Under the pieces are notes generated by a model. The model had not been told where the DNA came from. It saw only the letters and a program-made list of their open reading frames with translations, and ran no database searches. A stretch of DNA of 64,000 bases, taken from Zygaena filipendulae. Lineage: Eukaryota > Arthropoda > Insecta > Lepidoptera > Zygaenidae. The first letter of the stretch is position 1, and every line of letters begins with the position of its first letter. The translations under genes and the position numbers were made by a program. Where the stretch lies: the NCBI GenBank assembly GCA_907165275.2, contig OU015669.1:2936501-3000500 (forward strand), in the 5' to 3' direction. Of the stretch, positions 10,111 through 21,300 are shown one piece after another.

Positions 10111-10960
10111 TTTTGTTAATGCTTTGTATATTTTGTGAAACATTCAATGAAACGGTACCTTTTCCTTGGCTTAACACTTGACTGTTATTTGCAACAGTAA
10201 TAGGCTTGACGACTCTATGCATTTGAACGAAAAAGTTCTTATTGTTGCAAATGTGCGATGTAGCACCGGAGTCTATATACCAAGCGGCTCGTTTGGAAAC
10301 TGTGGGAATGGAAGAGTTAGATATGGACGAAGATGTGTAACGAGATGTGTAATTATTAGAATCAGAATTAATATTATGACTAACTACAATCTTCTTAGAA
10401 TGCTTGTTTCTTCGTTTTCTGCATTCTGACACTAACGGCCGCACTCAGAGTCGACTTTAATGATTACTTAGTTAAGTATAGATTTTTAAAACAAAACTGC
10501 CGCAATCAGAGACGTTCAGTAAATAAATGTTAGTTGGCATTTAATAAGATGAAACTTAATTAGTTAAATGCCAATTAACATTAATTTATAAAACTTGTCT
10601 GATTGCGGCAGTTTTGTTTTAAAAATCTATACTTAACTAAGTAATCATTAAAGTCGACTCTGAGTGCGGCGGTAAATGTCCACGTTTCTTGCAATAAATA
10701 CAGAACTTTGCAGATCGTTTTGGTGTAGCGGCAGTCGATGCTAGTGTAGTCTTCTTCTTTTTACAACTTTCATTTTTCAGAAGTTTAGAAGTCACTGTTT
10801 CAGCTGTGATTTTAGATCCCGAGCGCTCCAATGCCATAACCAATGGGTTATATTCCTCGGAAAGTCCAGCTAACATGATATGCCGATAAATTCACCGTCT
10901 ACGGGTGAATTTATTTCTACTAACTGATCCTGCGTTTGCTTTATCTTCTAACGTGTTAGA
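10111..10960 (-). pseudogene. Copia-type gag/protease fragment
   Basis: Minus strand. The upstream part resembles the end of copia Gag (VDGEF, LSEEYNPLVMALE) with a frameshift near 10860. A CCHC zinc knuckle (CIYCKKRGH, then LVSEC) follows. Next comes the retropepsin start with WYIDSGATSHICNN, which contains the catalytic DSG. The M1 MITE at 10436-10672 sits between the histidine and the last cysteine of the zinc knuckle. No integrase, reverse transcriptase or LTR is present. It encodes no functional protein. Confidence 0.88.
10436..10672. mobile_element. M1 palindromic MITE, copy 2
   Basis: A 237-bp palindrome with the same arms as copy 1. It is flanked by TAA at 10433-10435 and 10673-10675. 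Removing it with one TAA restores the copia reading frame across the zinc knuckle, which fixes both the boundaries and the 3-bp duplication. Confidence 0.92.
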
Positions 10961-11309
10961 TAGGCCCATAACCTATTGATATGAATATTCCATAGTTAAA
11001 AATATAGATATTTTAGGTAATTAAAGACATGTTGTCAATCGAATATTCTTATATATTGTCAAATTTAAATTAATAGTAAAAAAGGAACATAGCAAAAGAA
11101 AACTCCCAGTGTATATTAGAAAACTTACAAAAAAGGTTTTAACAATAATATAGTCTGTACGCACCGTAATACTCTTCCATAATACCCTTCAACAGCATTT
11201 AAACTGAACAAAAATAAACGAAATCCGGTGAAAGTAGGTAATCGATTTGGCAGATTTGGTTGTTTTTGTTGTACGCTCGATAAAGTTATAGCACACTTCA
11301 ATATCAATT

Positions 11310-12248
11310 TCAAAGCCCTTTATTATCGAACATATTACAGTCTAAAAATGTGTTTGCAACAACCATCGGCTCGACGTGTCCTTTTGACACATAGGCCTCC
11401 TCCATTGCCTTCCATGCCTCTCTGTCTCTGGCTAGTCATGTCCATAGTGGAGCAGCAGTTTTCTTTAAATCATCTGACCATCTCTTGTATTGTCTGCTTC
11501 TTCTTCTTTTTGTGCTGTAGCGTGGAGTCCACTCAGTCAGTATGTTCGACCACTTCTGCTTTTCCCTGAGCATGTGGCCCGCCCACTTCCATTTTAAAGT
11601 TTTGGATTTTAGAGTGACATCTTCTAATTTTGTGACCTCTCTTATTTCCGTCGCCCGTTTTCTGTCTCTTTTTGTATACCCTAAAATGCTTCTCTCCATT
11701 CCCCTCTGGCACGTTATTAGTTTGTGTGACATTTTTTCTGTTGCGGCCCATGTTTGGCAACTATACATTAGTATAGGCAATATACACATATTGCAGACTT
11801 TCCTTTTTATTGAGAAGCGGTAATCTTTATTATTCATAATAGTTTTTAGAGACCAGAGCCTGTTCCATCCATTTGTGACCCTTCTGTTCATTTCTTGTTG
11901 CATTTGATCCGACATAGAAATGATTTAACCCATTCAATGTCTTCCCCGTCCACTGTGATGGGTACTTCCATTCTGTTGGTCATAATTTTAGTTTTACTTT
12001 TATTTATTGTTAGGCCAGCCTCTCTGCTACTGCTTGTTAGATCTTGCAGCATGTGTCTTAGGGACTCTGCATCGTTAACCATGATCACAATATCGTCCGA
12101 AAATCTCAAATGACTTAGTTTCTTGCCATTTACATTTATGCCCGGATCAGTCCCATCAAGTTTTTTAAATACTTCTTCTAGCACGCAGATGAAAATTTTT
12201 GGTGTGGGAGCGGATCGCCTTGTCGGACTCCTCGTTTGATAGCACACT
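11310..12248 (-). mobile_element. RTE-like LINE fragment, 5' truncated
   Basis: Minus strand. From the 5' side: the GVRQGDPLP turn of the reverse transcriptase (about 12235-12190), a frameshift, then PKIFICVLEEVF, then FSDD in place of the usual FADD catalytic motif. The C-terminal RTE region follows (CQTWA, TLKWKWAGHMLR, RRSRQYKRWSDD) to about 11436. A nonsense codon after PLWT separates the last 40 residues. The 5' end is lost within RT domain 4. Confidence 0.85.
11436..12247 (-). pseudogene. RTE reverse transcriptase C-terminal half, broken
   Basis: Two overlapping frames (12247-11888 and 11915-11436) together cover the RT palm and the RTE C-terminal domain. The lesions are a shift after GDPLP, a frame change near 11900 and a TGA where family members have arginine (after PLWT). 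The A-to-S change in the FADD motif would itself damage catalysis. Confidence 0.82.
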
Positions 12249-12336
12249 TACTTATGCACAAATAACATGAAATGTTAGCACAATAGTGAGTATTCCACGT
12301 TCACTTAGCGTGCAACTGTACCGCTGTGAGAATCTT

Positions 12337-12485
12337 TACTAATATTATAAATACGAAAGTGGGTTTGTTTGTTTGTCACGCTTTTGCGGCTTAACGGCTC
12401 AACCGATAGTCATGAAATTTTGCATACATGTTGTCAGGCGTACAGGGAAGGACGTAGGGTACTTTTTATCCCGGAACAGCTAGTA
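12337..12485 (-). repeat. SINE-like repeat S1
   Basis: It begins TACTAATATTATAAATACG and ends GGAACAGCTAGTA. The CCGCGG part near the end is deleted. Confidence 0.75.
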
Positions 12486-12773
12486 ATAAATACATTTTGT
12501 GTCAGTTGCGAATGGTAAGGTAAAATTTAGATGTAAATAATATGTGATATTGCTTTGCTTGACCATCAAGTACATAATATCTAATATTAGGTATACTGAA
12601 CATTTATAATAATTTTAGAGACAGCACGATCATCAATCAACACGATCTAACTCAGTTTAGCTGAACAATGGTTGCCAAGTACAAACTTACTTAGTTTGCT
12701 CACTGGTAACCTCGAGATGTCATGGTTATATTACCATATTTCACCTGTTTCAAACGGCCGGCATACGATATTT

Positions 12774-13009
12774 GGACGCAGATAAGCAATAACATGTTAA
12801 CCCACAAAATTAAGTTATTGATTCAGAACGATTTATTGAGAGTTTGGGAACGTTTTTTAATTATGTGTATACCTTATTACATTGATTAAATTTGTAACTA
12901 AATATTGAACATAAAAAATGTTGACACAAAATGTCGCTCCTACTTTTAAAACACGATTTACTCAAAATTTCTCCAGTGTGGGTTAACACACTATTGCTTA
13001 TCTAAGTTC
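12774..13009. mobile_element. M2 MITE, copy 1
   Basis: The left end is GGACGCAGATAAGCAATAAC and the right end is ACTATTGCTTATCTAAGTTC, with inner TTAACCCAC and GTGGGTTAA blocks. It is flanked by a 4-bp duplication ATTT (12770-12773, 13010-13013). 236 bp, non-coding. Other copies lie at 24524, 43583 and 50570. Confidence 0.85.
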
Positions 13010-13085
13010 ATTTAATGTATGGTTATACATTTCTATAGATACCTATACAGTATTATACGCTAGTAATGGTGCACCAACAACACAC

Positions 13086-13137
13086 AAAAAACCTTAATGT
13101 AAGTGCTTTTAATGAAGCACTTACATGAAGGTTTTTT
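13086..13137. other. 23-bp stem-loop
   Basis: The left arm 13086-13108 pairs with 13115-13137 with one mismatch around a 6-base loop. It may be a relic of a small fold-back element. The loop is shorter than that of a typical miRNA precursor. Confidence 0.7.
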
Positions 13138-13971
13138 ATTAGGTACGTTTCAGGAAATTGGTCCGATTTTTTGGTGGACTGCGGTCATTTGGTAAATAGT
13201 TTCAAAGCGATGGAATGAATTTTCCTGTCGCTCTGCTGCAAAGTCGAGGTACTTATAACAATCTGCCATTGGTAATTTTGGTTTATGGGAGTGGGCGGAC
13301 ACTGCTTCTTTGATCTATTGTTGATACTTTTCGAAATGTTTCTGTATTAATTAACTTGAATATCACGGCACAATATTGATCAGCATGGTCAGCAGAGAAA
13401 TGTATTCTTTCGAAAAATATTGTTGGTTATGCTCAATATTTTGTTTAAGTATTGGTTTGCGTATCTACTAGGTAGGTACTTATATAAGTTACAAAAAAAA
13501 ACCTAAAATATTTGCAAATCATAAAAGTTCTCCAATCTGAAACCTATCTTGGTAACAGTTCGTCCACTCGATTCCGGGTCACCCGTTAACGTTTGCCCGG
13601 GAACCTTCGTTTCGTAACCACATTGTTAACGACCTAAGGCTATTCTCTGGGAACTAGTTTGAACTATCAAATGAAAAGCTGAAACGGATTCAATGTTTGT
13701 TTAAGCAAATTTTGCTGATTTTATCACTTAAATGTTTGACGGCGATGCCAATACCTTTTGAAATTAAATCCCTTCGGGCACGATAGCAAAATGTTTTATT
13801 ACGACACTATATTACACACTACAAATGTGTAATTTTCGTGAGTTTTTCATTTAATTAGTTTGTAGCGTGAGTGGTTCCCCTTTTTTGTGAGTTCTTCATG
13901 AAATTAATTTGTTTTATTTGATTAAGGAGGCTTTTTAACATAAAAACTAAAACATAATAAAACACTCACAT
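13138..13971. other. No feature recognised
   Basis: AT-rich DNA without a supported gene or clear repeat boundary. Confidence 0.35.
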
Positions 13972-14006
13972 ACACACACACACACACACATACACACACA
14001 CACGCA
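13972..14006. repeat. (CA)n microsatellite
   Basis: An interrupted AC/CA run with T interruptions. Confidence 0.9.
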
Positions 14007-14199
14007 TACAAAACGGGACAGAAATTAAAACGTAGGTACTAGGTAGGTACAATATCAGAATTTGAGTACATAACAATTTTATTCAAAACTTTGTAGGGAG
14101 CAAAGAGGGAAAGAAAACTATTCAAAACTGTCATAACTTTGTTTAATAGAATCCAGGTAGAACTTAGAATTATGATCTTTAGCCGATCTAAAATTTTAT

Positions 14200-14225
14200 T
14201 TTTATTTATTTATTTATTTATTTAT
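14200..14225. repeat. (TTTA)n microsatellite
   Basis: TTTA units repeated about six times. Confidence 0.85.
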
Positions 14226-14999
14226 ATCATATCACCATCTATTTATCACCGGTGGTTTTATTTTCCTTTGCTGGGTTTGGAAAGAAATATATCAAGGCGG
14301 CGACACCTGGAATGAAACAAGAATCAGTTGTTTACACGTCATCGAAGAGAAACATGCAATAGCCAGCTTACTCTTGACGCAATCGAGTAAGTCATACTAG
14401 TAACGTAATCGTGTTAGGATCAAATCGAACCTGAATCGAAATGAGATCGAAACGGAATAAAATTTTGCTACTTTTGAAGCTTTGGGATCGTGTCTCTATC
14501 GAATTTTATGTCAAATTTTTCGATTTCAATATATGAGTAGTGTTATTGACTTGTCGGACGTCATCTTTAGACATTAACGCGATTCCAAATACGATTTGAT
14601 TTCGATCTCAAAAGTATGTACCTACTAAAATGATAATGAGGTGAAATCAAATCGAAATCAGACTCAAATCAATTTCAAGAGTAAGGCCCCAGCTGATGTA
14701 GCGTCCGGAAGTAGGTACGTTCCTATTAAGTTCACGAACCGATTTATGCAAGGCACATTTCAATACGCATTACATCGATATGTCACAGCCAAATTGTATG
14801 ATTCACCCTCAGGATTCACCGATTGGCCGAGAAAAAAAAAACAATAAATAACGACATAATGAAAAAGTACTGATTTTCAATGTGCGAAAACGCTCCACAA
14901 TGCATTTTCCTTGTCCTGTCGGAAGACCAGCGCTTCATTATGTTCTGCCCCAAAGACATAATGAAGCATTAATGCTGAGACCGTGACCGATTGGCCCCC
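14226..14999. other. No gene; short inverted repeat near 14934
   Basis: A small hairpin (GCTTCATTATGT / ACATAATGAAGC, about 14934-14969) is visible. A 68-codon frame at 14641-14847 has no recognisable domain. Confidence 0.35.
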
Positions 15000-15125
15000 T
15001 TACAGCACACCCTTCTATCTCCTTCATAATATTTGTTAAGTTTGTATTTTTTCCGTCTCTAATTTTTTATTTTTATGTGGGGACCAATAAACTCCTTTTT
15101 CCTTTTTTTCTTTTTCTTTCATTTT
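15000..15125 (+). repeat. Probable LINE 3' tail
   Basis: A plus-strand AATAAA (CCAATAAACTCC) is followed by a T/C-rich simple tail, the form seen at 3' ends of insect LINE copies. It lies just beyond the stop of the transporter gene. Confidence 0.4.
15066..15071 (-). terminator. Candidate poly(A) signal of the transporter gene
   Basis: AATAAA on the minus strand, about 90 bases past the stop codon. The surrounding DNA is simple and LINE-like, so this may be chance. Confidence 0.3.
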
Positions 15126-15157
15126 CTGTCCTTTCCTTTTCAATCCGCGGCCAAAAG

Positions 15158-15317
15158 CTAGTAGGAGAATAACATTAATATAATATTACCTAGTGTGATG
15201 ACAGTCAAAGCTAAGAACGGTCCCATACAACCAGCTTCCAACATAACTGGGAACAAAACGTTTCCCACGAGAGATCCTGTACGTCCAGCCATCAATATTA
15301 CCGACAATGCCATCGTT
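15158..15317 (-). CDS. Transporter exon 9 (last)
   Basis: The acceptor is TTATTTCAG before 15317. Residues 467-518 hold the last helices and end ILMLFSY, then TAG at 15158-15160. Arginine 466 is split with exon 8. Confidence 0.88.
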
Positions 15318-18300
15318 CTGAAATAATTACAATAAAATAGGGAATTATCACACAATATGTCCGTGGAAATTACGGGCAAAATGTGTAGAAGCTTTATACA
15401 TAATATTATTAAGCTCATAATATGTAGGTACCTTTTCAACTTCGTTCCGTGTTGTTTTAGAATAGAATAGAATAGAATACATTTTATTGTACACCAAAAT
15501 AATGTTACAGTGTGTTAACAAAAACTTATAACTAAAGGCATACAAAAGGCGGTCTTATCGCTTTACTAGCGATCTCTTCCAGACAACCTTGTTTTAGTAC
15601 TATACTTGTTGAATATAGGTAGAAAGCTGTAATTAATCTTATTACTGTGAATTCCTACGATTTTTACTCATATCTATTCGTGCTACTGTATGATTTTTTA
15701 ATAAAATAAAAATAAAATAAAAAACGACAGCGTAAACTGGTACTGTTAGCTTAGTTTGATGAAGCGTTAATATGTAGCGTTGACGTAATGATATTTATTT
15801 AAGGGCGTCATTGACGTAAAAAAAAAATTACGTTGTTGAGCGCAATTCATTAAATTGGCAATTTATTTTACCTGTCGTCAGCCATTTTGTTTACTTTTAG
15901 TAAACAATGTAAAACGTTCCTTTTTGTAGTACTCTATCCTTACTAATATTATAAATACGAAAGTGAGTTTGTTTGTTTGTTTGTTTGTTTGTTCGTTTGT
16001 TACGCTTTCACGCCTTAACGGGCCAACTGATCATCATGAAATTTTGCATGCACGTTGTCAAGGGTACAGAGAAGGATATAGGGTACTTTTTATCCCGGAA
16101 CTCCTGCCGGAACTCAGACATTACCGCGGGTGAAACCGCGGGGTACAGCTAGTATAATGTTATAAAAAGGAAAAGTTTGTTTTTTGTAGGGGGTGAACTC
16201 AGGAGCGGAGAATTTGATTCTAACAACTCTTTAAGTGGTAGAAAGCACAGTATATCTGAGTAACGTAAGTTACCTTTTATCTCAGAACAAAGTGTTCCCG
16301 AAGGAGTTATAGGAAATGCGGGCACCCGTTGTTTAGTGTCTATAGTTACAAGTATATTATTATAGTACACCTATCTCCATCGTTTAAGCTAACTACCTGT
16401 ATATATGTATTAAAACCTATACATATACTTTATATTATGTAGATTACCACAAAGAAACATAGCAATCGGTCGTAGTTTCTGATTCGCGCATACACAAAAA
16501 ATATATATACGCGTCGAATTGAGAACCTCCTCCTTTTTGGGAAGTCAGTTAAAAATAGTCCGGGAACAACCTGACTATTTTATTGAAGTCTATTAAACTT
16601 ATACTTAATTGTTTCTTTCCACTGTCTTTTTTTTTGTTGTGGTGGTTGTGGTGGTGTTATCTCACCTCACAGTTGTTGGAAAAACTCTGACGAGTATGTT
16701 TTGTTGGAGACTCAAACTGGTCTGCATCATGGCGCAGGTCAAAGAGACGAGCAGAGCGATTTGTATGGACGAATTGGTCCAATACATCGACCCTGAGCAT
16801 ACCGCGCACAGCACTAGAGCCACAAACATCAGGGGCTTCTGACCAAAATAATTCACTAAGCCAGCACTAACACTGACGCAGATTAGAGACACCACACCCA
16901 TTATAATTCCGTTTATGTATGTCTCCGATCCGCTGAGTTTCTGTAATGAGAAATGCATATGGTTATTACAATTAGACGTATTTATAATTTAGACTCCTTT
17001 ACAACAAACTACCACACGATGTAGTTAATTTCTCAATTAATTAATATAAGAGCTTTATTAAACGCAATTTGTGCGATAAAATTTATGACAGCTTTATAGA
17101 CTATATTTAAATCACACAAACGTTTGGTAATGGTATGGTTGATGTGGTATAGTATGGTTGGAATGGTAATTATTTTTGTTCTTTGCATTGTTTTATTTTA
17201 AAAATAAAATCTCGAAAACATGTGCATGCCGTGTAAAATACCTATGTATAATAAGTAACTACAAAAAAACCAAGAATTAAAGAAATTTACCGGTACACAA
17301 GTCTTTGTGACGGTCAATTCGTCAGATTCGGTGACATTCGCAACTAAACTGCTCGTGTATTCATTCATCATTACGCAAAATCTGTCCGTTTTATTGTGGT
17401 CCAATTGGTAGTTTTCAATTATAGTCGATAGCTGTGGATACCATAGTCTTTGTGCGCTGTATCTGTAATAGCAAAATTTTAACAAAAAAAATAGTTAAAC
17501 CGACTTCAAAAGTTCCATTCTCTGTCTCCGAAACTCATCATCAAATCTATATGAAATTTAAGTGGGACCATATCGGAATAAACCCCTTTCGAACAAATAA
17601 GAATTGCAAATCCGTCTCTACATGACGGAACATACCTACATAAAAAAGAAAAAATATATGAACATCCGAATCGATAACCTCATCCTTTTTGAAGTCGGTT
17701 AAAAGTCAAACTGATAGTGGAAAAAATAAAGACTTACGCTAAAAGACAAACAAACGTGGCGCAGCTGAATAGCAGCAGTTGGCAGATGAGTGGCCTCCTA
17801 AAAAGGTCTTTGGTTTCGAAAAATGCATTTGTTAGTTGAGTTTTAAAAGTTCTCTTCTTCGGTATAAAGTTGGCTTCTTTGATGCTGAGCGATTTGATCT
17901 GGAAAATGAAATATTACAACGGAATATTAAATTTTACATTTAAGTTTATGCAAACGGAATCAGCACCAACGTCAATGATGCTGCCAACACAAATTGAAAA
18001 ATGTTTTATAGTTATACCTACAGGAAAATCTTCTTTAGGTTTTCTTGTGTTCTCTCTAAAAATGTTCTTTAGTATTTCCAGTGCTTCCTCTTCTTGGCCT
18101 TGCGATAAAAGATATTTGGGGCTCTCGGGTAAGCAGTAATATAGAATTGCTGCCACCAAACTCCAAACAGATGACACATAGAGGTAAATGTTCCACGAGT
18201 GTAATTCTGAAAGTGGTATTTTTTATGTAAGTCATTTTATAATATTAGTAGTGTAGGATCGGTGGCGAAAAGCATGGGGGAGGTTTAGTGGGAATCATTG

Positions 18301-21300
18301 AGAAAGCATTCGTCTTTAATACAATGTGAAACTGAACAAACTTCCAAGTATTCGCCACCTTTCTTCTTTAGAGAGATACTGATAACATTTTGTAGACTAT
18401 CACATCGTGTTTTTTTTCATCTGTGATTTTGACAGCTCCACTCATTGTAAAGTTTTACCTAAAAATCTTTGAAGTGCGGTTTTTTGAGGATTTCCTCGAT
18501 ATTTTTTTCTTACAAACTATCTGCCTATTGTTTTGCACTTTTTAACTCTTAATAATAAGGCCACAAACAGATTAATCCTACTAATATTATAAATGTGAAA
18601 GTGTGGATGTTTGGATATTTGGATGTTTAGATGTTTGTTACTCAATCACACAAAAACGGCTGAACGGATTTTCATGAAATTTGGCATGCACGTTTTCAGG
18701 GGTACAGAGAAGGACATAGGGTACTTTTTATCACAAAATTCCCGCGTGAACTCCGAAATTACCGCGGCTGAAACCGCGGGGCACAGCTAGTAATATTATA
18801 TAACGTATAGGTATGAACGTTATAAACCCTACCGTGTTCACAGTATTATTTTTAAATTCAATTTCTACTTTTTTGACTCAAAATCTACATCTGTACAGTT
18901 TGGATATCAATGGCTAACGCTCAAAAATACCCGAAAGTAGATAATTTAAAATACTTGCCAAAATATCCTTGAACAATTACCAAGTCCCATGTTTGGATCA
19001 AAATTCCCCAGGACACCAGAGCTACCACGATGATAGACGTGGACATGCACGCAGCGTACACCAAGAGTACTCTATCTCTCACGTTTTTGTGTGTTAACTC
19101 TGACACCATTACTGCTATTCCGCTGAAGGTTATGCTTAAACTGAAAAATTAAAATTAAAAAATTAACTCATTGGCAATTTCACGACGTTTTTCTTTGCAT
19201 TGCAACTGTGTTATGTGGTTTTTTTATTTTCATTTCTTGCTATTGGGGAATTTGTTGCGCAGATTTTTTTTTCTAGCCATAGCACCAGAACGGCGGATAT
19301 TTTATCGGTGCTGTCATGATTATTGTAATTTTATTGACGACAAAGAGAGCCATATTAGGGGCCAACAATGAATGAAATTATTTAACTTTGACTTTGTAAT
19401 CCTCGTAAAGATTCAATCTTATCATTAGTTTAAAGTCCATCAAAAGAAGTATAATTTTAAGAACACTTAATTATTTGAAATTTTCCGCTACCTTACTAAT
19501 TTAATGAGAAGATGATATTGATAAAGAAAGTCTACTAATTTTTAATTTAACTATTTAACCATTTTGGCTTGATGACCGCCTAAAAACATCTAAAGGAATT
19601 TCGTACACATTTCTTGTTTATTTAAAAGGTGTAGATTATAAAAGACTAATAGGTTAGGTGACGCTAGTGATACGAACTCTGTATAATATTTATAAATTAA
19701 TATCTACAAAATATGATATTGCACTCGAATATACTCATTGATACTCACCACATACCGTCAATTAATTTGAAGATCATCATCATCCAATATGTCTGACTTG
19801 ATCCCTGAAGTACTGTACAGATGAAAATTCCCACATGACCACTGACAAGAAACACTTTCCTGCCGAAAGCGTCGATAAGGAAACCAGTAAACAGGGACGC
19901 TCCCACTTGGCCTAGAAATTGATGTGTTATATTGCTTTCGTTAGGCTTTCGTCTAGATTGGACTCTTGTCAATAACTGTAGTGGAAAATTGATATTAAAT
20001 ACAATCAACGAAGCAAGAACGGCTTTAAAAAAAGAATCACATTAGGTATAGCAATATGCCATAAGGCCACCTTTTGCTCTATTCTTTCTTCCTATTTTTT
20101 TATTAATTTTTTGTTTTTCTTTTGAGACAATAAAGTACATATACCAATTTGAATTTGAATTTATCTGTAAAGAATTTCATGTTCCCTAGGTTAGCGTGCA
20201 GTTATTAAAAATAGCTTTATTGTGTAGGTAAAAAGTGTTTTTTTCATTGAAAATGTATGACGGTTGTAGAACTGTAAATTTAGGTAAATCTCAAAAAAAT
20301 CTATTACTAGATACGTATCAATAGAACAGAATAAAGCAAATTAAATTTCATCATCTAGTTTAATCCATTGTACGAAATTGACGAAAATATCTCTGTTAAA
20401 AGTTACCTTTGTTTACATCTTTACTTTCAATTGTCTTAACTTTATTTTGTCTTCTGAAATCAATGGAAAAAAGAATTTGACGAACGACTTGCCATTAATT
20501 ACTGATTTTACCGATAATATTATATCGAATTAAAAATTGAAAAATCAGCTTTTCTATTACGTTGTTTATTGGTATTTTTTATTTAATTAAATATGATTTA
20601 TGAATGTAACTTACCAAAAAACGGTATAGCGTTTAGCAGTCCTTTCTGTAAAATGGTCATGTTAAGGTCACATTCTGCTATCGACAGTATATAAGAGGAT
20701 GTGGTAGTGACAGTGGTCGAGGCACATGTTGCTATTAAAGTGGTTATCATTAACCTCAAATTAAAAACACCGAATTCACATGTCACTAATGCATGTTCTA
20801 ATTTCTGCATAGGATTCCTCAAATCGTCTTCTTTCTCATCTGAAATTTGTAACATTAGGAGTAGAAACTAATATATAATATAAAAATGCTCAAATAAAAA
20901 AATTTAAAGGATATTAAGTGCATCGTGTTATTTCATGTTCATTAGGGTGCGTACAGACTATACGATATAACATAACATGGTATGCGACATTTTTATGTAA
21001 AGTGTTGCAGGTAATGTGGACACTGAATATTATAATAACATGTTATGTAACTCAGTCACATTAGTTCTTTTTGTTTTCTTTTGTTATTTAAAGTACAACA
21101 GTTGCTACCGCAGCTAGTAAAAAGTCCTCTCAGCGACGGCATTGTGGATAGCATAGCACTGAAGAACGAGAAACGACAATGGTTATTTAACATTGTTATA
21201 ATGCATCGTTATTCTAATATATACAGTATTGTTTTATGGACGCACGACCCGTGGACCCCCTCCTGGCAATGTTGAATAACAAGGTCAGATAATGTAGACA

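Larger units (their letters stand above)
9735..11166. mobile_element. M3 TIR element carrying a copia fragment
   Basis: The ends are SGGTGCGTACAGAYTAT at 9735 and its reverse complement at 11166, flanked by TAA on both sides (9732-9734, 11167-11169). The left 375 bp resemble the 407-bp M3 copy at 20945-21351 (repeated ACATGTTATATAAC and CAGTGTCCACATAATCTG blocks). The extra roughly 1 kb is a copia gag-protease fragment, itself split by an M1 MITE. Either copia inserted into a short M3 element, or M3 transposed after taking up the fragment. Confidence 0.7.

Noticed and set aside
13086..13137. miRNA precursor
   Set aside because: The stem of 23 bp and loop of 6 bases are too short for a usual animal pre-miRNA.
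20598..20855. Single-exon start of the transporter at ATG 20855 (MLQISDEKEDD)
   Set aside because: A good acceptor (ACAAATTTCAG) lies directly downstream and the phase matches a separate upstream exon with ATG and donor at 23494-23527. Kept only as an alternative.
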